DNA of 64,000 nucleotides, from positions 930,001 to 994,000 of the forward strand of contig NC_085850.1 in assembly GCF_020906515.1 (NCBI RefSeq). Direction: 5' to 3'. How positions within the stretch are numbered: the stretch's first letter is position 1; the number at the start of each line of letters is the position of its first letter. Position numbers and translations under genes: made by a program. The stretch is from Vanrija pseudolonga. Its lineage: Eukaryota > Basidiomycota > Tremellomycetes > Trichosporonales > Trichosporonaceae. The notes below the pieces were generated by a model. The model saw only the letters and a program-made list of their open reading frames with translations. It searched no databases and was not told the DNA's origin. Shown here in pieces: positions 1 through 11,429 of the stretch.

Positions 1-102
1 GCCAGCAGGCAGGCAGGCCGCGGAGAGCGCCAGCCAGGCCAGCCGGCCGGGGCCCTAGTGTCCGTCCGAACCGACAGGCGAAGGCTGCCGCTGTAGACGA
101 GA

Positions 103-123
103 ACGACGACGACGACGACGACG
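103..123. repeat. (ACG)7 microsatellite
   Basis: Seven perfect ACG units in gene-free DNA. Confidence 0.9.
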
Positions 124-1216
124 TCGCGTGCTGTAATTACAGCACGGGCGCCCTCAAACCTTGAGCCACGCTGGCGACAACCACCCACACACACACAGCC
201 TGCCTCGTGCACCGACCCCCTCCCTCCCTCCCTGCACGCAGATCGCAGAACCCAACTCGCCGAGAGGCACAGAATACATGCTTGCTTGCCTGCTTGTTTG
301 CTCGACGCCGGCGAGCTCGTGCATGTCCACGTCCACGCGAGGGGAGTCACCGCCCGCCATGCCGGCTGCCATGCCCGCCGCCGCCATGTGCCAAGGCCGC
401 AAGTCACTGTACGCCGCACAAGCCGCTCCGCGCCGAGCGCGGCTCAGTCTGGCTCTCGTCATGACCCGCGGCGGGCTGGCTCGTGGCCTGCCTGCCTGGT
501 AACCATGTCGCTGGCAGTGTGCTGGCTGCGTGCGCCCTGAGCAATCGCTCCGCTCGCTGCGCTGCGCTGCAGCAGTATATATTAGCCGGGGGCACCTCGC
601 ATAAGTAAGGCCTGGGTGCAGCCTGATGCCGACTAATGCCTCGGTCGCGCGCTCGCCTAATGCACGCAGCTGGGTGCGCCACACCTCCCGTATTGTGCGG
701 GAGGGTTGCTAGGCTGGCGGGAGGTCGGGCTGGGCGCTGGTTGCCGGTTGATAAGTTTTCATGTGTGCTGCACCTGCTGCTTGCCTGTCGCTTCTTCGGT
801 TCCTCTGAATCAATGTGCGGCGTTCTGACATTCTCGACTTGCAGTCGGTCGGTCGGAGAGTGCATAAAAGGGTCGATAAAGGGTGGCGCTGGGGGTTGTG
901 GCGCAGCGCGGGCGGGGGCACGGGGCGGCTGGCGGCTGGCGGCGGCACTCAATCGCATGTATGCAGATGCACACACGCACTCACCCTCTCTCCCAGATCT
1001 AGCATGCACTCTACGCCTTGCCGGCTTGCGTCATGTTGCCAGTCGGAGATCCGCATTCAAGGCCGAGCCTGAACGCCGCCGCCCCGACAAAAAGAGACAA
1101 CAATAGCGCGCATCCAGCCGGTGTACCCTGGCGCATAAGACACACTTACGCAGGTGCATCAGTCACGATTGCAGCGAGCGAGCGTACACACGAGCATTAA
1201 GCTCTGCCTTACGTGC

Positions 1217-1233
1217 TGTGTGTGTGTGTGTGT
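1217..1233. repeat. (TG)n microsatellite
   Basis: About eight uninterrupted TG units in gene-free DNA. Confidence 0.9.
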
Positions 1234-2799
1234 TTTGCTGTTGGTTGCAGTCATGATCCGCCGCGAGTGCCGCCCAGTGCCGCCAGTGCGTCCGCACCGA
1301 TGCGGCCAGTGCATTGGTTGTCTGTTCCCTCTTGTCCCGGGGAATATAATACTCTAGCCCAGGGTGGAAGGGGCCAAGTGGTCTGTCACAGGGCCAGGAA
1401 GGGAGGGGGGGTGCGTGTGTCCCTGGCTCGTTGACCTCGCCTGAAGTCCGGGAGCACCACCATGCTGGCCGTGTTCCGTGGGCCTTGCAGCTGAAAAGCC
1501 CCTCGCGCCTGCCGGGACTCAAATTGTCGCCATCATGATGGAGGGGGCGCCACGAGCCCCTAGCCACGGCAGCCCTGGACCCCGTCCCCCGGGTCTCGAC
1601 TGCCTGCCACGCGCTCACTCGCCTGCTGCAAAATGCACCAATTCACAGAAGGCACAAGGCAGAAAGCCGGCTGCCGGCTGGGCTGGGCTGGCTGGCTGAC
1701 AACAGACTGCTGCTGCGGCCTGCAGCCCTTGAGGCACCAGCGGGTCCTGGGGCCTATCGCCTGTTCTCCCCTGGACCCCTGCTGCCACTCAACACACATC
1801 ACACCACGCCTCTTTTGAATAATGGTCCTGGCTCTTTCATCGCGCGCGCGCGCTAGACTACAAACTGCCACCGGGGAGCCAGCTGTCTCACTTGGTCCTC
1901 CTCCACGATCTCTCTCGATCTCCTGACTCTTTCTCTGTGTTCATCTCATCTCCTTCTCCTCGACGACGACGACCTCCGCCACTGAGACGAAGACGACGAA
2001 AACCACGACAACGGCCACCACAAAGGCGACCGCACCCAGCTCAAGTGTTGATCACTAGCACGGCGCCCCCCACCACCGCCATATCACGGCCTCCTAGATC
2101 CCTGCGTCTCCTGCAGCCCAGTCGCCGGCCCTAATCTCGTGAGTGAGATCCATCTCTTCCTTGTCTCGTCGCCACCGTCTTCTTGTCTCGCGTCCATGCT
2201 TGTCGTCGCGTCGAGCATGCTCTTGGTCGCACGGGCGGGTGCGCAAAGTCGCCGCCTTCCCTTCATGCCCCCCGTGCGGCATCTTGGCTGGTCGTGCCCC
2301 CGACCGTCCTGATCGTCGCGTGTGTTCGGGCCTGCCCGTCTGCTTGTCGTCGTCTGTCACCCCGTCGTTGTCGTCGTTGTCGTCGTTGTCGTGTTGCTGG
2401 CCGTTGCTCGGCAGCCACTCCACAGTCTACGGCCGTCGTTCCGGTTTCTAGGCCGGAGAGGGCAGCTCGTGCGGAATGTTGCTTCGTCACCCAGGTCCCG
2501 TTTCCACGGGCCGACGGGTGGGCAAGCAGCAGCCCCGACGGAGGAGCTGTGCGCTGTGCATGCTTCGTGTTGTTGTTGCATCCCCACCACCGGTCGTTTG
2601 TCCACTCTACGTTGGGCGCAAACTTGAATGTGCACGCTATGCGCGTCTGCATTCATTTGGGCCTACAAGAGGCATTGTGGACAGACACCGCGTCTAAAGA
2701 GTCCGTTTTTGGCGCGTTATGGCTGCTGCCGAGCAAGGTTGCTAGCTCAAAGCGTCGTGCGTACGTCTGTCTGTCGCCTTGGTGCCACTCGTCTCCGCC

Positions 2800-2833
2800 C
2801 ACCACCACCACCACCACCACCACCACCACCACA
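2800..2833. repeat. (CAC)11 microsatellite
   Basis: About eleven perfect CAC units. They give poly-His, poly-Pro or poly-Thr in the three forward frames, which inflates spurious open frames here. Confidence 0.9.
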
Positions 2834-3669
2834 TGGCCATGCAGCATAGCAGGCTAGGAGAAAAAAAAAGGTGTGCCGTATGTGCCGTGTTGTGCGGCAA
2901 GCGGCGGCACCACCCAGGCAGTATGCAACCCAAATCCGAGGTAACGTGCCTGGTGTTGGTCGGGCCAAGGGGGTTTGCAGTACAAGCTCTGCCCGGAGGC
3001 CAGGGCCAGACGCAAGGGGTGGCAAGCGGGGGGTGACGCTCGACGGCTCGGCGGGTGGGCACGAGGGTGTCATGATGACTAGTAGAGTTTTCTTTTGCGG
3101 TACCTGGGGGGACCTGGAAGGTGCCTTGACAAGAGAGACTCTGCGAGAGCACTTTGGCTCTCTCGTGGTCGTCGTCCAAAGGGGAGGGGGGGCACAAGGG
3201 CGAGGTGCGGCCAGGTCGCGGTAGAGTTTGCCTGCAAGCAACAGACGACAACGAAGTACGACAATCCGTCGCCTCGTGTCACTGTCACTCCTGGGTGCTA
3301 GCAACTCGTTGCCAGGTCGCTCGTCTCGTTTCTCTCTCCACCACCACCACCACATTCCCTCCTTGCGCCTCACTTTGGCCCGTGTCACTGTCTCTGTCGC
3401 TGTCTCGTCTCGTCTCACTTTCCTTGCCACCTTGGATTCCCACTCGTTTTTTTTCGAGATCCAGACCTTGCCCCGCACCCTGCAATCACCAAACCCCTAC
3501 TCCAACGGCGAATGCCCAGCGAGCGCACACCACACAATCCTTAGACACTACGCCACGCAACGTTCGACAACAAGCAGCAGCTGACATTCATCGAGACCCA
3601 TTTAACTAGCTTCCCAAGCTCCTTTCTCCCCCCCCCCCAACCCACGGGCTCAACCCATCGCCGCCCACA

Positions 3670-6669
3670 ATGGCCCGCGATTTCCCCCCGGATGAGCTCT
3701 GCAACGGTGGCAGCAGTAAGTGATAGTGACGAGCTCACGACGGCGCCTCTCGCTCACACTACTACTCTCAGATGCTGCCGTGCTCGCCCAGTGGTACTAC
3801 GACCGTAGTCGTGCCGTGCCGATCCACCCCCAGCCCGGTGTCCTCGTTGCCTCCATCCTCGTGTCCATCCTTGGCTCGTATGCCACCCTCCTGGTTATCG
3901 GTCGACGAACATCGTCTCGCGGTATTCGCAACCTCGCTCTCCTCCTCCTCGCCGCTCTCTGCTTCGCCGCCGTCGCCGTGTGGGGAATGCACTTCGTCTC
4001 GATGATTTCTATCCGTCTCAAGCCATGTGGAAACAACATTACCTGGTACCTGAACGTGAGTTGATGGCGCGCATATGGCGCATATGGCGCATATGGCGCA
4101 TGGCGCACCTGCACTGCCCACCCTGCGCCCACCCCGTGTCAGTCTGTGTCCTGACCCCCCGCGCCCAGTTCTCGGCAGGCATGACTGTCCTGTCGCTCTT
4201 CGTCCCGCTCATTGCCACGTCCTTTGCTTTCTGGTTCTTGGGTTCCGAAGCAGACTTTGTGTGGTGGCGTGGTATCATCTCGGGTGTCATTGTCGGCCTG
4301 TCGAGTGAGTTGAGCCATTTTCAGCCATGGGGCTGCAAAGGGACTGTCTGACACGCGCCACAGTTGGTCTCATGCACTACTCGGCCGCCTTCAGGCTCCC
4401 AGACCTTGACCCTTCGTACTCGGCAGTCACCGTCGTCTTCGCCCTGATCCTTGCCTGTGTTGCCGCCACCATTGCGCTCTCGCTCTTCTTCCGCCTCCGC
4501 CAGCAGTGGCAGGACTCGTTCTGGAAGCGTTGCGCCTGTGCCGTCTTCCTTGCCACCGCCGTGTGTGGCATGCACTACCTCGGTCTCGGCGGTGCCTCGT
4601 ACAAGGTCCGCCAGCACACCACGGTCAACGCCGAGTCTCTCACCAACGGCGCTACCCAGTCGACCCGTCTTACAATCGCCATTTCCGTCATGTGCGCGTG
4701 TATCATTGTGCTTTCGATTGGTATCGCCGTTGCCGACTTCTTCATTCGTCGCGACATCCGTAAGAAGGCCCGCCACATTGTCGTCGCCAGCGCCGCCTTT
4801 GACCAGACCGGCAAGCTCCTCGTGCGCCACGACGGTACCATCCCAATGCAGATTATCCAGACCGACGCCGACCTTCAGCGTGTGCTTGGAGAGCTCGACC
4901 CTCGCCGCCCGACCTTCCAGTGGCTCTACCAGCTCTCGTTCAACTGGGGCGTCATCACTCCCTTTGTCCCCCGTATTCTGCGCGAGATCTCCACACGTGG
5001 CAGGAAGCCGGAGCCTGCGCCCACTTCGGACCGCAGCATGAACCGCTCCGCTTGGGAGCAGCTTCTCTTCCGTTCGCGTTTCGTCGAGGCCTGTGTCCTC
5101 CTCGCCCACCAGCTCGACCTCTCGGTCGAGTCCCTCGGCGTCATGTTCGACCGTGTCCTTACTACCGGCACTCGCCAGAACGACGCCAACAAGAAGGACG
5201 ACGAGAAGAACGCCACGAACGATGACGAGAGCTCGATTCACGGTATCACTGTTCACCTCCAGACGTCGGAGGGTGTCATGCTCTTCATTGTCCGCAGCAT
5301 CGGCTCTGGCAAGCCTGCCTCGCACGACCTCCCCTCCGCCGAGAAGCAGCTCGGTGCCTCGAACGACAACATTGACTCGTACCTCGCCCGTGGCTACCGT
5401 CTCACTGAGACCCGTTTCTTCTCCAAGACCCTCGCCGACAACATGGGTGTCTCCAAGCAGGAGATGGACCTCTTCCTTTCGGCCTGCAAGACGTACGCCA
5501 AGCGTGGTACTCGCCCTGTCGTCCAGGCCGGTGGCGCCTACCTCGGCCTTTTCGGTATCCGCCCTGCCTCGGACAACGGCCTCGATGTCCTCGTCTACAA
5601 CTTCGCTCGCCACCAGATCCCTGCCTACCGTCTTCCGGACGTTGGCTACCCGCTTACACCGTCGATGCGGTCATTCGTTCGATCATGTGCAAATCTCACC
5701 ATGGGCGAAGTGCTACAGCAATGCAACGACGCTGTTCAAAAGGCCGAGGCTTCCGACAACGAGTCGCAGCTGTCGCTCGACGAGACGCTGTATGAGTTCC
5801 AGGCTGCTATCGCTGTCGCCATTGAGGCTCTCACTACCGCTCTCCGCTGCTGGCCCGACCTGCAGCAGACTGCCCGGCTCTCGCCCGAGATCCTCGACCT
5901 CCCCACCTCGGACAACGACGACAAGGTTCCTGCCCAGATGATCATGCTCGAGGTTGTGCTCGGTGCCCCCGAGGCTCGCATCACCCCCGTGCAGTCGCGT
6001 GCCTCGGGTGTCCAGGCTCCCGGTGTCCGTTCGGGCCGTGCCGACTCGGACAAGCCCCCTCCTCCCTTCGTCTACACGCCCTTCAACCTCTTCACCAAGT
6101 CGCAGACCATGCTCATGCGCTCTCGGGGCTGCCAGGACTACTGCCGTAACACGCAGAGCGACCTTGCTCGCCTCTACCCCTTCGTTGCCAGCGACGTTGC
6201 GGCCGAGATGGACGAGGCCGACGACAACAAGACCAACCCCAACCCCTTCGACCCCTCGGTTCCTCAATTTAACGGCCGTTGGAACTCGCGCATCTCCAAG
6301 ATCAGCAAGGGTCTCTCGGTCGCCACTAGCACCAAGGACGCGGGCTCTATTCACGGACCTCGTTCGCCAGGATTCGCCGACCCCATCTCCCCCGGCAGCG
6401 AGCTTGAGTCGACAGTCCTGGGATCGCCAGCTCACCGCAAGGCGAGCGACGCGCACGGCCGCAAGGCTCCTTCCTTCCAGCACATGCGCCGCGGAAGTCA
6501 CACGGGCACCGACGACGAGCTCGACTCGCAGTCGCCCACCGACATTCCCGGACCCCCCATGTACCAGAATATCCGCGCAACGACCGAGGGCTGGTACTCG
6601 CGGTCGATGAGGACGATGGAGCGCAACGACCGTGGCGGTCTGTTGGAGGGTGTCGATATCTCAGAGTAG
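3670..6669 (+). CDS. MHYT-domain integral membrane sensor-like protein
   Basis: Exons 3670-3715, 3772-4055, 4169-4304 and 4364-6669 join in frame to 923 residues. The N-terminal 300 residues hold several hydrophobic helices. Three MHYT-type motifs (MHF at 88-90, MHY at 159-161, MHY at 225-227) lie in membrane segments, as in the repeat that names the family. In bacteria MHYT domains are proposed metal-dependent gas sensors joined to signalling outputs. Here a long cytoplasmic tail follows that I do not recognise; it includes an FQWLYQLSFNWG motif and a Ser/Pro-rich C-terminus, with no cyclase or kinase motif. The start is the first ATG, which opens a short exon ending at a GTAAGT donor. Family assignment is firm; the signal sensed is unknown. 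Confidence 0.85.
4065..4108. repeat. Tandem 9-bp repeat inside intron 2 of the MHYT gene
   Basis: Four near-perfect copies of a GGCGCATAT-like unit lie just after the intron donor at 4056. The core is palindromic (GCGCATATGGCGC-like), so it may pair in the transcript. Confidence 0.8.
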
Positions 6670-7486
6670 GCAGCGCGTCGGCATTGCGCATAGTTTTCTT
6701 GTTCTTCGGTATAATAGACGCTGCCGCGCTCAATCTCCACCATCACCACGAGCAGCACAGCAGTTTCCCCTTGTCGGGTTTGGTCTCTGGACCCCCGCAG
6801 ATGGGATGTCGCGGTAGACTTGGTATCGCCCACAGTCATTGTTCTCCAGGTAGTCAATGTGTGATGTACAAAGTATTATTGAGCGTGCTGCGGCGGCAAC
6901 GGACAAGGACAAGGACCGCAGTGTTGGATTCTGGCATGTTGACAGTTTGTACGAGATAGAGTTTCGTAGAGTTTCCCACTTCATTAACCACCTTGCGTGC
7001 TGTGCGCCACACGCCACACTGTGAAGACGTGAGAGTGTGCATGCTTCGAGCCACCCAGGCACCTCGGCACCCAGCGGCACGCGCCGGGTCAATCAGGTCC
7101 CAGGTGCGAGTCGCACATACTTGGTTGCGGGAAGGCACACCCGAAACGCTCCGTGCGCTTATGTCTAGTTTGTGCCACGTCGTGTTTCGAGGCGCGGAGG
7201 CCTATTGAGGCCAGGCGAGCGTTCCTCGGAGAGGGGGAGCGGCAAGCTGCCGCTCAAGCTGTGACAACTGCATATCGCACAGCCGCGCGGGCCTGAACCT
7301 ACAGCACCTACGGCCCTGCTAACGACTTCCGCCGGCGGCTAACGGCCGAGGCCGATGACTAGGCCGCGGCGAGTAACAATGTTTCAAATTGGTGAGCCCC
7401 CACACCTCTCCCGGTCCATCACATGGTCCAAAGATGCATGCACCGTGCAAGACTACAACGGTCTAATCTCCCCTACTCCCGTCCTC
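6670..7486. other. Convergent intergenic region
   Basis: Lies between the stops of the MHYT gene (+) and eIF3a (-), so it should hold both 3' ends. No gene or repeat seen. Confidence 0.6.
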
Positions 7487-10400
7487 CTACCAGCGAGCAC
7501 CGCCACGGCCCGACGGGGTGCGAGCACCACCACCGGCGCCACCACCACGGGGAACACCCATGCCGCGCCTGTAGACGCCGCCACGCTCCGGCGATGGCTC
7601 GGCCGGCGAACCGTTGGCGGCAGGGCTCTGCGGCGGTGGGGTCGCGGGCGAAGCAGGGGCACCACCGGTAGCCTCAGCAGCCTTCTTGGCTGCGAGACGC
7701 TCACGCCATCCTCCACCACCACTAGCGGCAGCACCAGCGCCACCGGCACCGGCAGCAGCGACAGCAGGGGGGCGGTAACCGCCGCTGCTCGGGGCGGCGG
7801 CGGCAGCTGCAGGCTCTGGTCGGCGGTATCCGGCACCCGATCCAGAACGCTCAGCACGACGGCGCTCAGCCTCCTCCTCACGCTCGCGCTGCTGGCGGAT
7901 CTTCTCCGCGTCGCGTGCGCGCTCAGCCTCACGCTCAGCCTTCTGGGCAGCGGCGCGCTCGGCAGCCTCCTTCTTGCGCTGCTCAATCTCGGCGGCGGCA
8001 CGAGCCTCGGCCTCGGCGCGCTCGGCGGTGAGACGAGCCTCCTCCTCCTCGCGGGCGCGGGCGGCACGCTCGGCCTCCTCGGCCTCGCGTTCCCTCTGCT
8101 CACGAGCCTCCTTCTCGGCACGGTGACGGGCGAGAACACCGGCAAGGAAGCGAGACTTCTCCTCGGCAATCTTGGCGGCGGCGGCCTTGCGGGCGGCCTC
8201 GAACTCGGCCTGCTGCTGCGACTCGACGGCCGAGCGGGCGAGAGCGTAGTCGGGCATCATGCGGCCAAGACGGGCCTTGAGCTCGATAGCGTACTTCTGC
8301 TGGGTGATAGCAGCCTCGCGAGCCTGAGCGTTGATACGGTCGTGGGCCTTGCGGTCGTCCTCCTTCTGGCGCTCGTAGTCGGTAACAAGCAGAGGGCGCT
8401 CCTCCTTGCGGTAGGCACGCTCGAGGTGGTCGACGCGCTTGGCAATGATACGCAGGCGCTCGTTGAGCTCGCGCTTCTCCTTGGCAATGTGCTCGACCTG
8501 CATGGCAACAATCTTGGTCGTGTCAAGGTCCTCGTCCTTGATGGCGTCGACGTCGACCTTGAGACCGTTCTTGTTGGCGAGCTGCTCGGCAAGCTTGCGG
8601 GCCTCCTCGCGACGAGTCTCGTCCATCATCTTCTGCAGGCGGTCGAGCTCGGCCTGGCGAGCAGCCTCCTTCTGGGCACGGGCAGTCTCCTCGGCGAGCT
8701 GCTTGGCGCGCTCGGCACGGGCAGTAGACTCCTCGCGCTCGCGACGGAGGTTGGCCTCCTCGAGAAGCTCGCGGCGCTTCTGGACAATGAGGCGGCGGTG
8801 GGCAATCTGCTTGCGCTCCTCCTCGGCCTCGGCAAGAGCCGCAGCGAAGGCCTCGGCACGCGAGACAACAGGGGTAGGGTTGAGGTACTGGATGGCGCTG
8901 TGGAGGTAGACGGCCAGGTTGGAGAGGCGGTTGAGGTCCGCGGGGGGAGCGGCAAAGTTGACAGTCTTGGCGACGTGGTCAACAGTGGCGTTGAGGTCAC
9001 CGCGGCGCGAAGCAGTCATGAGGAACTTCTCAAGCGCGGGCATGTCAGTCTCCCAGGGTCCGCCGTCAAAGGCCTTGACAAGCGAAAGGATGTACTGGAG
9101 GGAGATGGTCTCGTAGACGCGCGAGAGCTCCTGGATAAGGCGGGAGAGAACGACGTCGCGGAGGGCAGGGAGGTAGGCGGCAAAGTCGGCAGGGAGCTTG
9201 GCGACAATGGGAGCGAGGAGCTTGCAAGCCTTGAGGGGCTGGAAGTCGACCTCGACAATGTTGTAGAGCTGACGGACGTCGGCGGGGACACGCTTGAGGT
9301 GCTTGGCACCGGCGTCCTTCACAAGGGCCTCACGGGTAGGCATCTTGGGGAGGTTGAGGAGAGCAACAAGACGCTGCTTGGTCTCAACGTCACCGAGAGG
9401 GACAGCGAGGGCCGAGAGAAGGACAGCGGCGGGGGCACGGTCCGAAACAGTGCCGGCACGCTCGGCGTACTGGTAGTAGCGAGCCCAGGCGGCGGCGTGG
9501 AAGACGGCGGTCTGCTTGCCACCCTCGGCACCGAAAATCTGAGTGAGCTTCTCGTAGTAGTTGGCCATCATGGAGGGCTTGGCACCCTTCTTGCCGGCAA
9601 CGAGGCCGTGGACGTCCTCGACCGAGCGGAAAGCCTCCTGCCAGAGCTCGAGCTCGACGGCAGTCTCGAGCTGAAGGAAGCGAGTGTCGAGGTGACGCGA
9701 GAGGGTCTCGGGGTCGGCGAGGTTGACGGCGTGCTGCTGGTGGCCATACTTGGTGGCGTTGGCAAGGTCCTTGCGGAGACGCTGCTCGCAAAGACGGCGG
9801 AAGTCGGACTTGCGCGAGTGCTCCTTGCAGAACTTGAAGGCGCGGTGAGCAATCTCCTGGTAGATGATCTCGAGACGGTCGTTGCCCTTGGCAATGTCGA
9901 GGGCGACGTCGTACGAGTCCCAGCAGAACTTCTGGGCAGGGCCGATGAGGCGGCGCTCGATGCGCTCGCGGTCACCAGCGCTGTCAATGAAGGCGTCCTG
10001 GAGCATGGTCAGGGGCTGGAGGGGAAGCTCGTCGTCCTCGGGCTCGGCCGACGAGGCAGGGAGAGCGGCCACCTCGGTGGCGGCCTGCTCCATGGCGGCC
10101 TTGAGCTTGCTCTCCGACTGGTCGAGGAAGTGGCGAAGGACCTTCTCGATCGAGGCAACGTTGACGTTCTGGGCAGCATTCTTGTACTGAACGAGGGCCT
10201 CGCGAGCGTCCGACTTGCGGTGGAGCGAGACACAGAGGTCGAGGTACTTGATGATGATGGGCTCAAGGGTGGGGATGGGGGCGTGCTTGAAGCGCTTCCT
10301 GTAGTGAATTGTGAGCTATTGTCCGCCATCGTTGCACCACACATGCGGCAAACGCACGAGAGGAAAACCTCGGAGAGGAACTCGAAGGCCTGTGCCTGCG

Positions 10401-10531
10401 ACTGGGTGGTGCCGAGCGCGAGGAGCTCCTCGGCGCGCTGTACAACGTGTTAGAACAGTGACCTAATGCGCGTATCCATCTGTAATGCCCACCCTCAGCG
10501 CGTTCTCAGGCTTGACGTAGACGGGGGGCAT
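7487..10531 (-). CDS. TIF32: Translation initiation factor eIF3 subunit a
   Basis: Reading leftwards, exons 10531-10493, 10437-10358 and 10298-7487 give 976 residues. The N-terminus MPPVYVKPENALR and the EVFLSKRFK junction made by the second splice match basidiomycete eIF3a as I remember it, which fixes the start. eIF3a is the scaffold of eIF3 and bridges the 40S subunit during cytosolic initiation. Visible parts are an N-terminal helical region, a PCI-type region in the middle, then a long charged coiled coil rich in Glu/Arg/Lys, and a Gly/Arg/Ser/Pro-rich tail ending RGGARW. The length suits a fungal eIF3a. The two first exons are only 39 and 80 nt. Strong codon bias opens a spurious antisense frame across the whole gene. 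Confidence 0.95.
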
Positions 10532-11429
10532 GATGAGATGAGATGCCTAGTTTTGTGACGCGAAGTGGTCGACTTTTTGGGTTGTTGGAACTTTTTGGTC
10601 GTTGTTCGTTTTTGGTAGGTTGGATGGAGTGCAGACTACTTATCTTCCTCTCTGCCGGCTTGACGCACTTGGGCAGTGATTTATCGATTGAGTAGCTGAG
10701 GGGGGAGAGGGTGAGTGAGGGGGAGGGGAGGGGTTGTGATGGTGAACAAGGATGGAGCAGCGTGCACCGAAAAGACCTGCCAGTCGCGTGTCGCAGCGAG
10801 CAGCCTGCAGCCTGCAGCCAGCATGCAGCCAGCATGCAGCCAGCTTGCAGCCAGGGGTGCCGGATAGAAATGCAACCAGGGTCACCATAGAGCCACGAGA
10901 ATTGAAAGACGGCGATATGAGATAATCCCGTGGCCCTTGTAGGCGGGTGGCAGAGCTTTGGGCCATGAGGTGGAGGGAGGCACGCTGAGTGAGGCAGTGC
11001 GCATATGCGTCGGTCCGCGTCACTGTCCGCGGTCGTCGTCGTCGTCGCTGGGCTCGGCGCACCCGCTCGCACAGTCCGCTTGTCGTTGGCTCCCAGGGGC
11101 GCTATTAGGGCCCCTCGTCGTCACCGTTACGGCGTCATCTCACCTTTTTCTAATCAGCGCCCACTGCGGCACAGCTCCTAATCATTAATACTAATAGTGA
11201 CTGCGCAAGCCATTTTACATTACCTGCTGCGACCTACCCACCCAACCGGCAGTGACGCCACCAGCCATTTCACGCACCGTCCGCCGCCCGCTACACCTCC
11301 CCCCCTTCCCTCCACAACCGAGAGGGCTCGCGTCGTCGTCGTTGCTGCTTTGCTTCACATCCATCCAACCCTCCAACACTACTCTTTGTACATTCTCCGT
11401 CTCTCTTACAAGAGACTAGCACCAAGACC
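10532..11429. promoter_or_regulatory. Shared divergent promoter of eIF3a and epsin
   Basis: The 0.9 kb between two divergent starts must hold both promoters. No coding frame is supported. It contains the minisatellite at 10801-10854 and pyrimidine-rich DNA just before the epsin start. Confidence 0.55.
10801..10854. repeat. 11-bp minisatellite
   Basis: About four to five units of a GCAGCCAGCAT-like sequence, the first and last diverged. Confidence 0.8.

Larger units (their letters stand above)
1..3669. other. Long gene-free tract upstream of the MHYT gene
   Basis: No reading frame here resembles a protein I know; the open frames are short, overlap on both strands and are arginine/proline/serine-rich, as random GC-rich DNA gives. 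It holds simple repeats (listed separately), a TATA-like run near 573-581 and pyrimidine-rich stretches around 1900-1960 and 3330-3430 that look like fungal promoter or leader DNA. The part next to 3670 is probably the promoter and 5' leader of the MHYT gene. A non-coding transcript cannot be excluded. Confidence 0.6.

Noticed and set aside
2779-2849. Histidine- or proline-run peptide genes at the CAC repeat
   Set aside because: The runs come from a microsatellite and lack any conserved flanking sequence.
4321-5613. 430-codon open frame on the minus strand
   Set aside because: Antisense to the MHYT gene, low-complexity Val/Gly/Glu/Arg sequence, no family resemblance.
7355-10453. Open frame of about 1030 codons on the plus strand
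   Set aside because: It is antisense to eIF3a and made by that gene's codon bias; the translation is Leu/Gly/Val/Glu repeats with no motif.
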